Translations under genes and position numbers: made by a program
Shown here: piece after piece, positions 43,770-56,005 of the stretch
Layout of the letters: each line of letters begins with the position of its first letter
Position numbering within the stretch: the stretch's first letter is position 1
Notes under the pieces: generated by a model
Seen by the model: the letters and a program-made list of their open reading frames with translations, nothing else
What the model was told of the DNA's origin: nothing
Database searches by the model: none
Assembly: GCA_948099385.1 (NCBI GenBank)
Contig: CANUEZ040000167.1
Location: forward strand, 1,260,001 to 1,324,000
Reading direction: 5' to 3'
DNA: 64,000 nucleotides
Source of the DNA: Fasciola hepatica
Lineage: Eukaryota; Platyhelminthes; Trematoda; Plagiorchiida; Fasciolidae

Positions 43770-44108
43770 GCAACACGTAGCACGACTCAAAACGGATCCC
43801 GAAACCAGAACGCAAACATCCATAAATTCTACGATACTAGATTATTAAATGAACAACGACATGAAACATATGAACCTCAGTTATGCGATCACACGGATTC
43901 AGAAAACGAGAACCAAGTTGCGGCGTGCGAGAGATAAGCACGCGCGTCACGCAAGTCCGGGAAGGATATGGCAGCATAGCGTGTTAGACGCGAACAAACA
44001 GAGATAGATTTATGAACACACTAAGTGTATAGAGACACGTGTTGCGCACGTGAGCTAGTGATGTCAAGGAAGCGTGAAATTGTAGTGTTTCTGGAGGATT
44101 TCCTAAAA
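43770..44108 (-). repeat. LTR-like interspersed repeat, copy 3 (inverted)
   Basis: The reverse complement of 34598-34940, with nearly all positions equal by eye over about 320 bp (e.g. GATAAGCACGCGCGTCACGC, ACACGTGTTGCGCACGTGAG). Its end has AGGATTTCCTA in place of GGGGGATTTCCTA. No coding region attached. Confidence 0.65.
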
Positions 44109-46479
44109 CTGTTCTTTACACCTAGTAAATGGAACGGGCAAGGAAAAGCAGTAGACCTAGGGCTGCAGTTGCCATTTTGAATGAATGCTATCTTGGTGGG
44201 AGATTTGACTTGGCGAAACAGAAGGCCGTAATCGAGTGATATCCGATTGCGACAAAACTATAAGAAATAGTAAAAAGAGTGGACCACTCTTGCAGTGCCT
44301 TGTGCTGGATGCCAATGGAAGCGTATTGGCTGCCTCCCTACCTGAAGGAGGCCTTAGTGCCTTTGGAGTTCGCTTCCTTGACGAAACTTCGGCCACTTCC
44401 CCTTCCCACCTCTCACTGTTCTCCGAACCAGTCCTCACATGAGTATTGTCCTGCTTTGCAACATGCTAACGAGGACCAAGATGCCATGATAACCAAGCAA
44501 CAAGCTCTACGCCTGAATTCATTGCTCACACTCAAGTACATTCTCAGTACTCTAGCACCATCGAGTAGGAGCATAGACGAGCTTACGCCTACGTTTCCCT
44601 GCACGGGACTGATTTTCTCTAATGCATCACCAGCAACACTCTAATAGTTTCGTCTACTTTAGGGTTCCTGAGAAATCCGTCTATACAGAATAACCACCGT
44701 ACCAGAGGAGACAGTAACAAATTCATTGCTATGCTCGCAGGGTACCAGTCCCAGTCACTCAAGTGCCGTTCTTCCTAGCCTATCTTACTGCCTTTGTGCT
44801 GAACTGGATTCTGCGTAAACGAACAGTCTTGAGGGCTACCATTTCAATTCCTCTTAACCCTAAAGCCTCGGATTTTTCAAATATCCGAGCTAGGCTACGC
44901 TGACGTACAGACCATTATTCCTTTGAAATGGACATAGAGTTGCCCAACTGGTGTACGCAACTTTGCTAGCGTGCAGCAGTATAGCGCAATCCCCTGAGAG
45001 CCTACTTTACCCAGAGTGTGGGGCAGGCGCCAGAGACCGCATAAATGAAACTTCATTTTTTCCATTCACATAAACCTAACCAGTTCATTATTACGGTCGT
45101 CACCTACTGCCATAACCCACAGCTGGAACCAAGTCCAGACCTCGAATCCCATTTATTTCAGGTCAGTCGTCTCCCAATATCTCAGTCGCCACTCTAGATA
45201 ATCAAGGATTACAATTTGACTCGTACCGACAGAGACTCAAGTGGAACATTTCGCAACAACTGGGACCACAGTCGTACCACCCGACGGAGAATACCCCCAA
45301 CTGCTTATCAGTAGACCGAATGGCGTTTTCTAACGTAATGCCTCTCCTTCTCATAGCACTATTGCAACCCACACAAATAACAGCTCACGCGCAACCTGCA
45401 ACTAAACCGGTCAGCAACAGATATCAGTTTAATCCGTCACATCGCCCTACACTCGGATGAATAGTAGACACATCTTTTACCCAACCAGATGAACGGGGTT
45501 TCTAAGAAGATGGACATTAACAGTAACGAAGCCTAATAACGCTGAGGCTCAATAAGTGAGCGAAGCAGCGCAACAAAGCTCCAGTCTATGCGGAGATTTT
45601 CCACTTTAGTTACTGTTGCGAGAGTTCATTTTTCTTTCGAACTGTGGCCTGCTAGAAATGTATTCTCCACTATTCCAGAACTCTGCAGTTGCACCCTCGC
45701 ATACCTGATTGATGCAGGTTATCGATCCTAAAATTTGACCCACTTTTTATGGACTGCTGTTCTTGCCATACTCATCAATGTTCCCAGGCGTACTTTCGTA
45801 AAATGTTTCATGTATCCCTGTTTCATAACACAGTCAGTTTAGTGAACCCCAGTAGAGCAGTCATTCAGGGTTTACGTCATCTTCATGGGCTGCTTTTCTC
45901 GTCGCATGTCTTGATTTTCCCCAGTCTACCTCCATACAATTTTTTCCTTCCGTTTCCTTTTGTTCAGAACTCACTCTATTAGCAGTACCCCTATAAGCCT
46001 CCCTTTTCTATGGCTTGTATCAATCTGATTTATGATGCACTACGTATTACCGACCTTCTCTGCATTCCCACGGTCCACCACCGCCCAAAAAGAACTGGAC
46101 ACCGGTTCAAAAGTTGCCGTGCAAACCATTATTAGATTGATCCATTCAAGCTATTGCTAGCTACGTTTTTCTGTCGCTGAGGCCTTTGACTCTTATTTTT
46201 AAAACTTGTGAATATTTCATCTTGTTGAGCAACGTAGTACTCCATGATCATGCGCTTGAGAGTGCTTCCCGGCCACGGCCGAGAAATGTACCATTAATAC
46301 TATTATAAACAAGACTTCATTGATGTACGGCTGGGAGATCCACGCCAAACTGTGTGGTACGCAGGGCTCCTGGCCCGTGACCGAGAGCCGCGTGTCAGTA
46401 ACCAAACCAACTTCCTACTGTCACTCCTCCGAAGAGTACGGACCGTAGTTGGATACGAGAGTCGGTACATCAAGTAATT
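44109..46479. other. About 2.4 kb without recognised features
   Basis: A 121-codon plus frame at 44279-44644 overlaps a 68-codon frame at 44236-44442; neither has a family signature I recognise. No tail motifs, RT motifs or pol III boxes were found. Possibly old, decayed transposon DNA. Confidence 0.3.
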
Positions 46480-47199
46480 TGTTTAATTCCTCTTCAAATA
46501 TTGGTAAGCGGCTGACTGCACTGACTCGAGGAGGATGCCTATTCCACATTTCTGAATACTAAACAATAAAGAAGTTGGACTGTAGACTGATTCTCAAGGG
46601 CGGCACAATGACCGAATGACTGCTGTGTCGTACCGAATACCAGAAGCTTAATGAGTCTCGTACCACAGGACAGGCTTGGCAGGATCTATATTTCTGTAGT
46701 GAGGGGAAAAAGGACTAGTCGTTCTTTATCCATCGAAGTCTAAGTGGTTCGAGGTGTAGCAGGCCACAGTGCTGTTTATGGATGAGGCTAGACGAACAGC
46801 CAACTACCTGTTTGCTAAAGGTGCGCTAAGCATTTTCTGTGGCAAGCCCGCCAATCCGGCGCATGTTAGAGCCGATAACTGCACTGTACTATAGCAACAG
46901 TCTAAAGTGGGTTGCATAGGAGCTGAGTTTACTTCCTGTTAACCTGAGGGACCTAGCAACTTAAGAGTCTGTTTGATCCGGGAAGTTGAACTAACACGAG
47001 TAGTGTCCGCCAAAGTCATGTACCGAGGACTTGATGGGGATCAGACGATCAACCACATCGAAGGTTTCGGGAAAGATGTGACACCTGTAGGTGAGAAAGC
47101 AGATTTTATCAGCCGGGAACTTCATTACCCAACCACTAAACCACGAACCGAGCATCCGTTAGTCCCCCGGTGTTTTTGCTGAAGTATTACCTAGTGAGT

Positions 47200-49332
47200 T
47201 ATGGTCGAAGGTGTACTGTTACTTTATATCGTCAGCAAACAAAAACGGAGTCCCATGGTCAACCACGGTAAATATATCATTTATTTACATGAGGAACTGC
47301 AAAGGACCCAATATACTACCTTGAATCACACCGCTGGTTACAGGGCTAGGGGAGGCAACTGAGCCGTCAATGTTCACTACTTGACTGCGCGAGGACAAGT
47401 ATGATTCTAGCAAGGCATAAAGCTGGTCATCAGTGCCATAAGTCTTGGCCTTTGACGGAAAACGAATGACACCCGGTCGAACACTTTAGACATATCTAAA
47501 AAGACTGAGATCGCTGCCTCATCGTCACTGGCAGCTATCGTTACGAGGTTCAGAAATCCAGTCATAAAAGCTGAGCAGGATCTACTTTTAAGGTAAACTG
47601 ACCTTCAACTAAAAGGTGATTTTTGAGGCGATGATCTGTTAGTTTAACATCTATTAACCTTTTCACAGTCCTCGATACCAATGGGGTGAGGTTCGCAGGC
47701 CTATATTTGGGCGGTTCATCCCGTGTTCCCTTCTCATGAATGGAAATATCAACCGAAGTTTTCCATTGTACAGGATGCAAACTAAACCTCATGGACGAAT
47801 TGTATGATTTGAAAAAAGAATTGAAATACCTAGAACTCCCAATTTAAAGAAGGCTGATGATAACAAGTCCAACCCCGGGGCTGTAAGACATTTTGTTATT
47901 TGAAAATAGAGGTTCGATTTCGGAGGGTGGGAATGTTACGGAAGGAAGTGGCTCATATGATGGTACCGAAGGACTGCAGAAAAAGGATGCTGTTTCACTA
48001 GTTGAAGAGGGAGCAAGAAACGCGTTGACCGCGTCCGCTATGTCCAGTAATTTTTCGAGGTAAGTATTATTAAAAGAGAGGGAAGGAATGGATGTCTTTG
48101 GTTTGGAGTTCCTCGACTTCATCAGTTTTGCCAGAACTTCGACCTTCTTAGAAAGACGTACCGCCCTGTATTCTTTAGTACTTTGCTCTCGGGGTACCGT
48201 TTTATCGTTTTGGATAAATAATTCTTAATGAACAGTGAAAAATTCCTTGTTTTAAGATAAACGCTCTGGAATCTACCCAACTTCCGGCTGGGAAAGAACG
48301 GTTTATTGCATTTGTGGCGAACTGAGAGTCATTGTGACGCCGTTAGTAGATTGGGGCATTGTTGAAGATGGAGAATAGTTGGCCTGCTACCAGATAGAGG
48401 TCAACACCCAAAAAGGAGGCTGCGAGTTATGGAAGGTATTACGTTACAGTTGGTTGTATGTTGTGGTTTACGCTGGGGCGTCTGCTGTTTATACTCTGTG
48501 CCCACTGTGGAGCAGCGGTGGAGGGTTGCGTGATCACTCCCGGGTAGGTTATTCCCAACTGTTTTTAAATCTTGGGTGAAAACTTGGGATGAGGTTAAGT
48601 CAACAGTGTTGCTGCATCTGGTTGGGGACGTGACTTGCTGCTACTACCCTCCGAGGCGAATCGCTTTCAAAAAGGTAGTAAGTCGCATGGTGCTGTGAGT
48701 GGTGTATAGCATAATTCTGGTGAAGTGAACTCTCCCGCTATCAATTTTGGTCCTACTGGGAGGTTTCTAACTAAACTGAGTGCCTCAGTAGTTTGCAGAA
48801 GGCCGTCAGAATTAGGCCTGGGCGAAAGATATACGAAACTTAGTAGCCATTCTTGACGGTCGACTTCGACACTCAACCAAAAATAATGGAATAGGCTATC
48901 TAGGATAGGATGCTAAAAGCTCGTTGCTCTGAGAGTTTCCTACAGGTACTCTAGACGGCCTCCTCCGCGTTGACGTGTTCTGCGTTTGCTGAAGAACTTT
49001 TAGCCGAGCACCTCAATGTCCCCCACGAGAAAGGGATCCTGTAACCAAGATTCCGTCAAAAAATAAAGTCATAATCCTTTGGTAATGTAGCTGATCGTAC
49101 GTATTGCATTTTGTCCCTAAAAGTGCATGCGTTGATCTATACCAGTGTAGAAAGTCGAGCCCCCCGAGGCCATCTCTGGCACTAGTACTTGCGGTTGGTT
49201 GACCGCAGCACTAAACCTGTAAAGAATCATCAGTGCAGGGTATAAGCCCTCCTGAGTTATCATTCGCGAATCTTGCAGAAGTTCTTGGGTCAGCACGTAG
49301 AAAATAAAATGACGGGGAATTAGGTATTTCAC
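47200..49332 (-). pseudogene. LINE E ORF2: endonuclease and RT, broken
   Basis: Endonuclease: TESWLQDPFLVGDIEVLG in a frame near 49060 with RRTRQRGGGRL, then open frame 48667-48876 with WLLSFVYLSPRPNS and KLIAGEFTSPEL. GEFTSP stands where GDFNSP is expected, so the catalytic Asp is Glu and the Asn is Thr. Linker frame 47844-48122 ends MSYSPGVGL, the KSPGPDGL position. RT fingers at 47562-47792: WKTSVDISIHEKGTRDEPPK, YRPANLTPLVSRTV. Palm motif C reads FADDI with codons 47228-47239. Many stops elsewhere. Confidence 0.75.
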
Positions 49333-49810
49333 TGCTGTACGGCTGGTTGGAAAGATTCACACGAAGCATAACTAGGTTATGGGGCTATCTTTTCCCTACA
49401 GCAAGTACGGAAAAAATACGCTAATTGGCTAGATAATGAACAACCGATGGTATAAAGGACTGTGTGCGACGCGCTAGGATATTTTACCGGACGGGAGGTG
49501 GAGAGGGCGAAAATAATGGAAGATTAGGCTGATGAGAAGGTTGCTTTAGTCTGCAGTTGGGTACGAAGGCAGATTTATCATCATACCATCCAATCTTATA
49601 AGGTGGACGGTACCGGTGTTGTTTTATCCTCATCTCAAAGCGTTGAATCGGCTCATATGCAGGGATACGAGGGGAGCATAGATGGGGGAAGATGACCGGC
49701 AAAGAATTTGGCTTCGAGTAGGATATATCACCGGCAAAGTCCGTCCATACCCTGAATTTCGTCTAAAAGAAGACGAGCATTAGCAAATGACATAAATTGA
49801 CCCGTTTTTA

Positions 49811-51475
49811 CGGGCCGTTATTTGTCGTCGGCGATATATGTAGTATACGAGTGGCACGCCTGTGTTTTTCAGTGGGTTCTAAACGGGGGCCTATGGGAAC
49901 AGATATTAGTGGCGCAGGTGCAATTTCATCGAGAACCCGATGTCCCGGACCTGGAGGCATAATGTGAGGATCCCCTGGGATAGGACTGTAGGCGTTGTCT
50001 GCATATGCTGTCGTTTTGGCGAGGGTAGCTGCGGGGAGGTGGAAAGAGGTTTGTCAAGGTCAACTAATTCCGTGGGTCTTCTAGGAGTAGAAGTGTGGGT
50101 GATTTTGTCGGTCCTTGGTAAAGTGCTTGGGGTGGAGGGTGACTTCTTGGATCTTAATGCCAGTTTGACTGGAATTTCTGGCGGCAGATCTTATCACTTC
50201 TCTTTTCAGATGCTTTCTGTCTGTTTGTATTTTGATCGATTGAAACTGTGAAGCACTTACGACTATGCGCTGTTTAGTAGTGAATTCTCCGGCAGTTTCC
50301 TCATCAGGAAATTTGCATAGAAGGGGACAAGCTTGCTTTTGTGACCCGTTTCTCGGTCTTCTGCGATGACATGGAAAGTGTGCCATGCCCGCGGCCTGGA
50401 GGATAGTAGATGTAATTATTGTGGTGTCCAGACAATCAGGGATGTTGAAGACAACTGCAGCCGTCACAGGATTTTCGACGCCACTGAGTCAAGAAACGGA
50501 CTATCTGCCGTTAGGTTATGGAGACCAGGGAGCGCAGTGGACTCAAGAATGTGGGTCAACCGCGTTAGTTTTCACAATAGCCTATCAACTGACCTGATCT
50601 AGGTAGACATGGTTGCCAAGTTACTTTCTATGACACTGGCCTCACCAAATATTTCTACCATATTTGAGGTACCCTTGTATTCCGGTTGTTTGGGTGTCTG
50701 AGTTACGGTATAACGAGAAGCCGTTGGCTGAGACCGCTTGCTAGTTGACCTTGCCATTTGTTTCTCCAGAAAATTGATGGTAGGCACCATGATCTATGAT
50801 AATGACTTCCGAATGGACAACCCAAGGGCGGGTAGTTATCGCTACTGCTGTTTGCTTCTGTAGCTAACTCATGGCCGCTCGCACGAATTATGAGGGAATA
50901 GCAGTTTGAACAAAGGAAAGATTCTCCAAGAATGACAATGCTGAAAACCTTAAAATAGGTTTCAGTTGAAATATTCCCGAAATAAGCGACGTTAAAAATA
51001 GGCGAAGTCTACGAAAACTCGCCGCGGCGTAGCGTTACAGTTACAGTGGCTGCCTGAACAAGCGCATTGAACTCGGGCGCTTCTCGTAGATGAAGTGTCA
51101 TTGGGCTGGCCGGCCTCGGCTAAGGACCTCTTTATGGAAACCTCCTTCACCCAAATTGGTCATTGCTTTCTTCTGTTCACAACAACCACGAATGCGACTC
51201 TTACCAGTATAGCTGCACAACATTTTGACTCTCCGGCGGAAGCGACCGATATTCAGTAGTCGTCTTTGGCAAGTCGTAGCAGCTCCCCGACCCACACTCG
51301 CCGTTACATTGCCGCTCGCAGTCCACCCAGGTCAGCCAATTCCAATCTTCACGCTGTGACATGGTGTCGGCATCACCTCAAGTGTCGTGCCAAAGTGCGA
51401 AAGTGTGCGCCGCCGCTCACGTTCGACGGCTACCAGGGACACTCACCGGCTGACGAGTAGGTACTGCAGCGCTCG
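49811..51475. repeat. Large palindrome, left arm (1,665 bp)
   Basis: Every position pairs with its complement at 104,731 minus the coordinate, without gaps, up to 53256-54920. I found only four differences by eye (49816, 49824, 49881, 50830). The arm holds LINE E ORF1 sequence (minus strand) and, at its inner end, the C-terminal part of a gypsy gag (plus strand). Similarity stops abruptly at 49811 and at 51475. Confidence 0.95.
50081..50790 (-). pseudogene. LINE E ORF1-like frames (left palindrome arm)
   Basis: A 63-codon frame (50599-50790, MVPTINFLEKQMARSTSKRS) and a 128-codon frame (50081-50467, with FPDEETAGEFTTKQRIVVSA and KREVIRSAARNSSQTGIKI) lie upstream of the E endonuclease on the same strand. 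Basic character and position fit an ORF1 RNA-binding protein, but no domain is diagnostic. The identical frames occur on the other strand at 53941-54132 and 54264-54650 in the right arm. Confidence 0.4.
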
Positions 51476-53085
51476 TTGGCCACCAGTCGCACGACCGCTT
51501 TCTCTTTATCAAAGACCACATCTCACGGTGTCAGTTTTTGATCGACACTGGCGCACAGTTAGTGTCATTCCCGCTAACACTTCTGAGCGTCAGCACCGTA
51601 ACAGTTTACAGATTCAGGCTGCCTGCAGGTCTCCTATATCTACTCTGGTGTCAAGTGTCTCAAACGAGATCTTTGCTTGCGTCGCATTTTTCAGTGGATG
51701 CTTGGTAATGCCCACGTTACCTAGCCAATCTCAGGTGTTGGTATTGTGCATTATTTTAGCCTTTCGTTACGTCCGACTATGTGACTCATGGTGCTGTTTT
51801 TCAATTTGTATTCTTGGTCAACGTCGTTCGACCGTCCGTGACTCCCGACTCCACTCACACTCTCGCCAAAATATTAGCTGAGATTCCGTCTCTCACCGGA
51901 CCTGCAGGCGAGTTACCCGCAGTGCACTTGGTGGCCAAAAGTCACATCAGTACCAAAAGAGACCTCCTGTTATGCCCGTCCTCGTCGTCTAGCCTCAGAC
52001 AAGCCCGCCATTGCTCGTCGTGAATTCCAGCAAATAGTGAACACTGGCATCATCCACCCTTCCGACAGCCCGTGGGACCCTCCATTGTACATGGCGTCGA
52101 AGAAAACCTCAAACGACTGGCCTCCGTGCAGTGATTATCATGGCCTCAATCAAATTACAAAGCCAGACGGTTATCCTGTGCCTCACATTCATGACATCAA
52201 GTCTACTCTGGCCGGATACAACATCAACCTCGTTCGAGCCCATTATCAGATTCCGGTCGCTGAAGAAGGCATTGCAAAAAACGCTGTTACCACTTCGTTT
52301 GGTCTCTTCGAGTTTGTTCGCAAGCCATTTGGCTTGCGCAACTCGTCCTAAACATTCCAGTGGTTTATCGGCGGTGTTACCCACGGGTTACTCTTCATTC
52401 ACCCTTAAGCCGATGACTTCCTCGTAGCCGGCTCCACTACCGCTAAACAGTAACACCATCTTTGACAGCTCTTTTAAGGGTTAACGGATCACAGCGCCAC
52501 TATCAGCGCCGCCGAGACCGAACTGGGGAAACCGTTATTGTTCTTCCTTGCTCACATCATCGACGCCAACGGCATCCATCCGGCTGAAACCAAGGCCAAT
52601 GATATTGCTGAACTTCCATTACCAAAGTCTTTCAAATAGCCCAAACGTTTTACTGGATTCGTTGACTATCGTTGCCGGGTCACTCTGCACAAACCCACGC
52701 TGATGTCACCGCTCACTGACCTTTTGCGGGGCAAACAAAGAACCCTTATCTAGACCGATCAAACCAGGGCGGGGGTTCTCGGCTCAACCAGGCCTTTGCT
52801 TCCGCATCTCTTCCTCGTAACCTGGACCATTATGTCCCCGTCAGTATCGCCGTTGTTGCTTCCGATGTAAAAATTATCTGCGTCCTCCAGCAAGCCATGG
52901 ACGGCGCTTGGTAGCCACTGGCCTTTCGCTCAAGCAGCCTGTTCTCTACAAAATCCAGATACAGCGCCCCCGGTACGGAATTACTTGCCGTCCACACACC
53001 CATCCAACACTTCCGCCAGGCCCTGGAAGGGCGAGATTTATCATTTTCACAAATCAAAAGCCTTCAAAATATGGTATGAAACCGT
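51266..53085 (+). pseudogene. Ty3/gypsy gag C-terminus and pol (protease, RT, RNase H), broken
   Basis: Gag end: a CRHHLKCRAKVRKCAPP block at about 51360-51410, a Cys-His-Cys zinc-finger type known from flatworm gypsy gags. Protease: FLIDTGAQ with DTG codons 51544-51552. RT: 52037-52351 reads NTGIIHPSDSPWDPPLYMAS, then PCSDYHGLN, YPVPHIHDI and SFGLFEFVRKPFGLRNSS. Motif C is disabled: the Tyr codon is TAA (52406-52408) and ADD follows. The thumb and RNase H side continue with LLFFLAHIIDANGIHPAETK and PKRFTGFVDYRCRV to about 53070. Several frameshifts. No integrase, no LTRs seen. The gag part lies in the palindrome arm and the pol part in its unique centre. Confidence 0.85.
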
Positions 53086-53089
53086 GAAA

Positions 53090-53250
53090 CATACGCGGCG
53101 GAGTACACCTTCGGACCCTGGTACGACACTGGAGGTAATGCCAACACCATGTCACAGTGTGAAGATTGGAAGTGGCTGGACTGGGTGGACTACGAGCGGC
53201 AATGTAACGGCCGGTGCGGGTCGAACAGCTGCTACGACTTGCCGAAGGAT
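53090..53250 (-). pseudogene. Second, diverged gypsy gag zinc-finger copy, minus strand
   Basis: It encodes HTVTWCWHYLQCRTRVRRC, aligned with HAVTWCRHHLKCRAKVRKC of the adjacent arm copy. The two are direct repeats on the minus strand (53256-53465 and about 53090-53250), roughly 80-85% alike by eye. It lies in the palindrome spacer next to the RNase H end. Confidence 0.65.
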
Positions 53251-53255
53251 TTTGA

Positions 53256-54920
53256 CGAGCGCTGCAGTACCTACTCGTCAGCCGGTGAGTGTCCCTGGTA
53301 GCCGTCGAACGTGAGCGGCGGCGCACACTTTCGCACTTTGGCACGACACTTGAGGTGATGCCGACACCATGTCACAGCGTGAAGATTGGAATTGGCTGAC
53401 CTGGGTGGACTGCGAGCGGCAATGTAACGGCGAGTGTGGGTCGGGGAGCTGCTACGACTTGCCAAAGACGACTACTGAATATCGGTCGCTTCCGCCGGAG
53501 AGTCAAAATGTTGTGCAGCTATACTGGTAAGAGTCGCATTCGTGGTTGTTGTGAACAGAAGAAAGCAATGACCAATTTGGGTGAAGGAGGTTTCCATAAA
53601 GAGGTCCTTAGCCGAGGCCGGCCAGCCCAATGACACTTCATCTACGAGAAGCGCCCGAGTTCAATGCGCTTGTTCAGGCAGCCACTGTAACTGTAACGCT
53701 ACGCCGCGGCGAGTTTTCGTAGACTTCGCCTATTTTTAACGTCGCTTATTTCGGGAATATTTCAACTGAAACCTATTTTAAGGTTTTCAGCATTGTCATT
53801 CTTGGAGAATCTTTCCTTTGTTCAAACTGCTATTCCCTCATAATTCGTGCGAGCGGCCATGAGTTAGCTACAGAAGCAAACAGCAGTAGCGATAACTACC
53901 TGCCCTTGGGTTGTCCATTCGGAAGTCATTATCATAGATCATGGTGCCTACCATCAATTTTCTGGAGAAACAAATGGCAAGGTCAACTAGCAAGCGGTCT
54001 CAGCCAACGGCTTCTCGTTATACCGTAACTCAGACACCCAAACAACCGGAATACAAGGGTACCTCAAATATGGTAGAAATATTTGGTGAGGCCAGTGTCA
54101 TAGAAAGTAACTTGGCAACCATGTCTACCTAGATCAGGTCAGTTGATAGGCTATTGTGAAAACTAACGCGGTTGACCCACATTCTTGAGTCCACTGCGCT
54201 CCCTGGTCTCCATAACCTAACGGCAGATAGTCCGTTTCTTGACTCAGTGGCGTCGAAAATCCTGTGACGGCTGCAGTTGTCTTCAACATCCCTGATTGTC
54301 TGGACACCACAATAATTACATCTACTATCCTCCAGGCCGCGGGCATGGCACACTTTCCATGTCATCGCAGAAGACCGAGAAACGGGTCACAAAAGCAAGC
54401 TTGTCCCCTTCTATGCAAATTTCCTGATGAGGAAACTGCCGGAGAATTCACTACTAAACAGCGCATAGTCGTAAGTGCTTCACAGTTTCAATCGATCAAA
54501 ATACAAACAGACAGAAAGCATCTGAAAAGAGAAGTGATAAGATCTGCCGCCAGAAATTCCAGTCAAACTGGCATTAAGATCCAAGAAGTCACCCTCCACC
54601 CCAAGCACTTTACCAAGGACCGACAAAATCACCCACACTTCTACTCCTAGAAGACCCACGGAATTAGTTGACCTTGACAAACCTCTTTCCACCTCCCCGC
54701 AGCTACCCTCGCCAAAACGACAGCATATGCAGACAACGCCTACAGTCCTATCCCAGGGGATCCTCACATTATGCCTCCAGGTCCGGGACATCGGGTTCTC
54801 GATGAAATTGCACCTGCGCCACTAATATCTGTTCCCATAGGCCCCCGTTCAGAACCCACTGAAAAACACAGGCGTGCCACTCGTATACTACATATATCGC
54901 CGACGATAAATAACAGCCCG
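53256..54920. repeat. Large palindrome, right arm (1,665 bp)
   Basis: The reverse complement of 49811-51475. It carries the gag zinc-finger segment on the minus strand (53271-53465) and the ORF1-like frames of LINE E on the plus strand (53941-54650). Spacer between arms is 1,780 bp (51476-53255). Confidence 0.95.
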
Positions 54921-54989
54921 TAATAAAGTGTCAAATTTGGTTCATTTTCCATGTCTTGGTGTTCTTGGTAGAGGGTGTAGCCCTGGTTA

Positions 54990-56005
54990 TTGTTTGGCTT
55001 AGTGAAAGAAACTAGTTTATATCCCGCGTGACGTATCCACAGGGGCTTTATTTATAGGTGCTTACAGCGCTGGTTTTATGTTGGGACTACGAATGCGCCC
55101 GACAGTCTTTTAGTGAAAGTACACTGAAAGTTCTCAAGAGATACAATAGAGGAACGTGGCCAGAGGCTGGAGGTAATGGGACAATATTCTAGGAGCGGTC
55201 TCACGTGTGAGACGTACATGGAGAGGCGACTGGCCGGTAGTAAGAAACATCGATATGTCCTGTCTGAGGTTCGCTTAGCTTTCGCGATTGGGATAGATGC
55301 CTGTTCTGAGAAATTAAAGGAACAAGAGCAGCGTAGGCCACGATTGGTAACCATGGGGTGTATGGGGATGGGCAGGCCATCCAGACCAATTTGGCCGGAT
55401 GGTACAGTGCACTTGTATGGTAGGAGGAAGGTTTTCTCCGCGGAGAATTCCATGTACCACGAGATGCACCAAGTTTGGAGAACGAGTAAGTCACGCGATA
55501 TATTGCACAGAGTCACGGATAGGTCACTAGGGAGGAAGGAGTACACTATTTTTATATCGTCGGCAAAGAGGAAAGGAGTGCCGTGTTGAATAGAAGAGAA
55601 AATGTCATTGATATAAATAAGGAATAGTAATGGGTCTAGGACACTGCCTTGGATGGCGCCGCTAGTGGTGGGTTTGGCAGAAGATAAGTGGCCGTCAATG
55701 AGCAGAGCTTGTGGTCTGTGGGATAGATAAGAGGATAGCTAGGAGAGGAGAGGGTCAGTAATACCGAGAGACCGGATTTTGGCTAACGGATGCATATGGG
55801 GAACACGGTCAAAAGCCCTAGACATGTCGAGGTACAGGGCGATTACAGAGTTGCCGGTGTCGGCAGCAGATGATAGAACATTGAGAGAGTCAAGCTGGCA
55901 GGAAGAGCACGAACAGGAGTTCAAGAAACCATGCAGACCAGGGTTTGGCAGGTTGTTGGATAAGAGGCGATAAGCGCTGGCTTAGGAAATCATCCACATG
56001 CAGAT
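54990..56005 (-). pseudogene. LINE F reverse transcriptase, broken
   Basis: Minus strand: a HGFLNSCSCSSCQLDSLN block, then ALYLDMSRAFDRVPHMHPLA (motif A, 55739-55924). GAIQGSVLDPLLFLIYINDI is readable near 55620-55660, followed by FLFADDIKI (FADD codons 55556-55567). Frame 55076-55546 continues with the thumb (MYVSHVRPLLEYCPITSSLW, LENFQCTFTKRLSGA). Endonuclease and ORF1 are absent. The layout resembles LINE E. Confidence 0.75.

Larger units (their letters stand above)
46480..50800 (-). mobile_element. LINE E, heavily decayed, minus strand
   Basis: From the 5' end: ORF1-like frames at 50790-49811; endonuclease about 49110-48660; RT linker and fingers 48122-47562; RT palm to about 47200; C-terminal region about 47150-46480 (ILPSLSCGTRLIKLLVFGTT). 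The same family appears to supply the RT at 54990-56005 (F), which has a closely similar motif layout. The ORF1 part lies inside the left arm of the large palindrome. Confidence 0.7.

Noticed and set aside
34598..44108. One large LTR retrotransposon bounded by the two LTR-like repeats
   Set aside because: The repeats are in inverted orientation and the interval holds LINEs, so they cannot be the two LTRs of one element.
51387..51881. 164-codon plus frame as a separate gene
   Set aside because: It is a shifted frame over the gypsy gag/protease region; the real signals (zinc finger, DTG) are in other frames.
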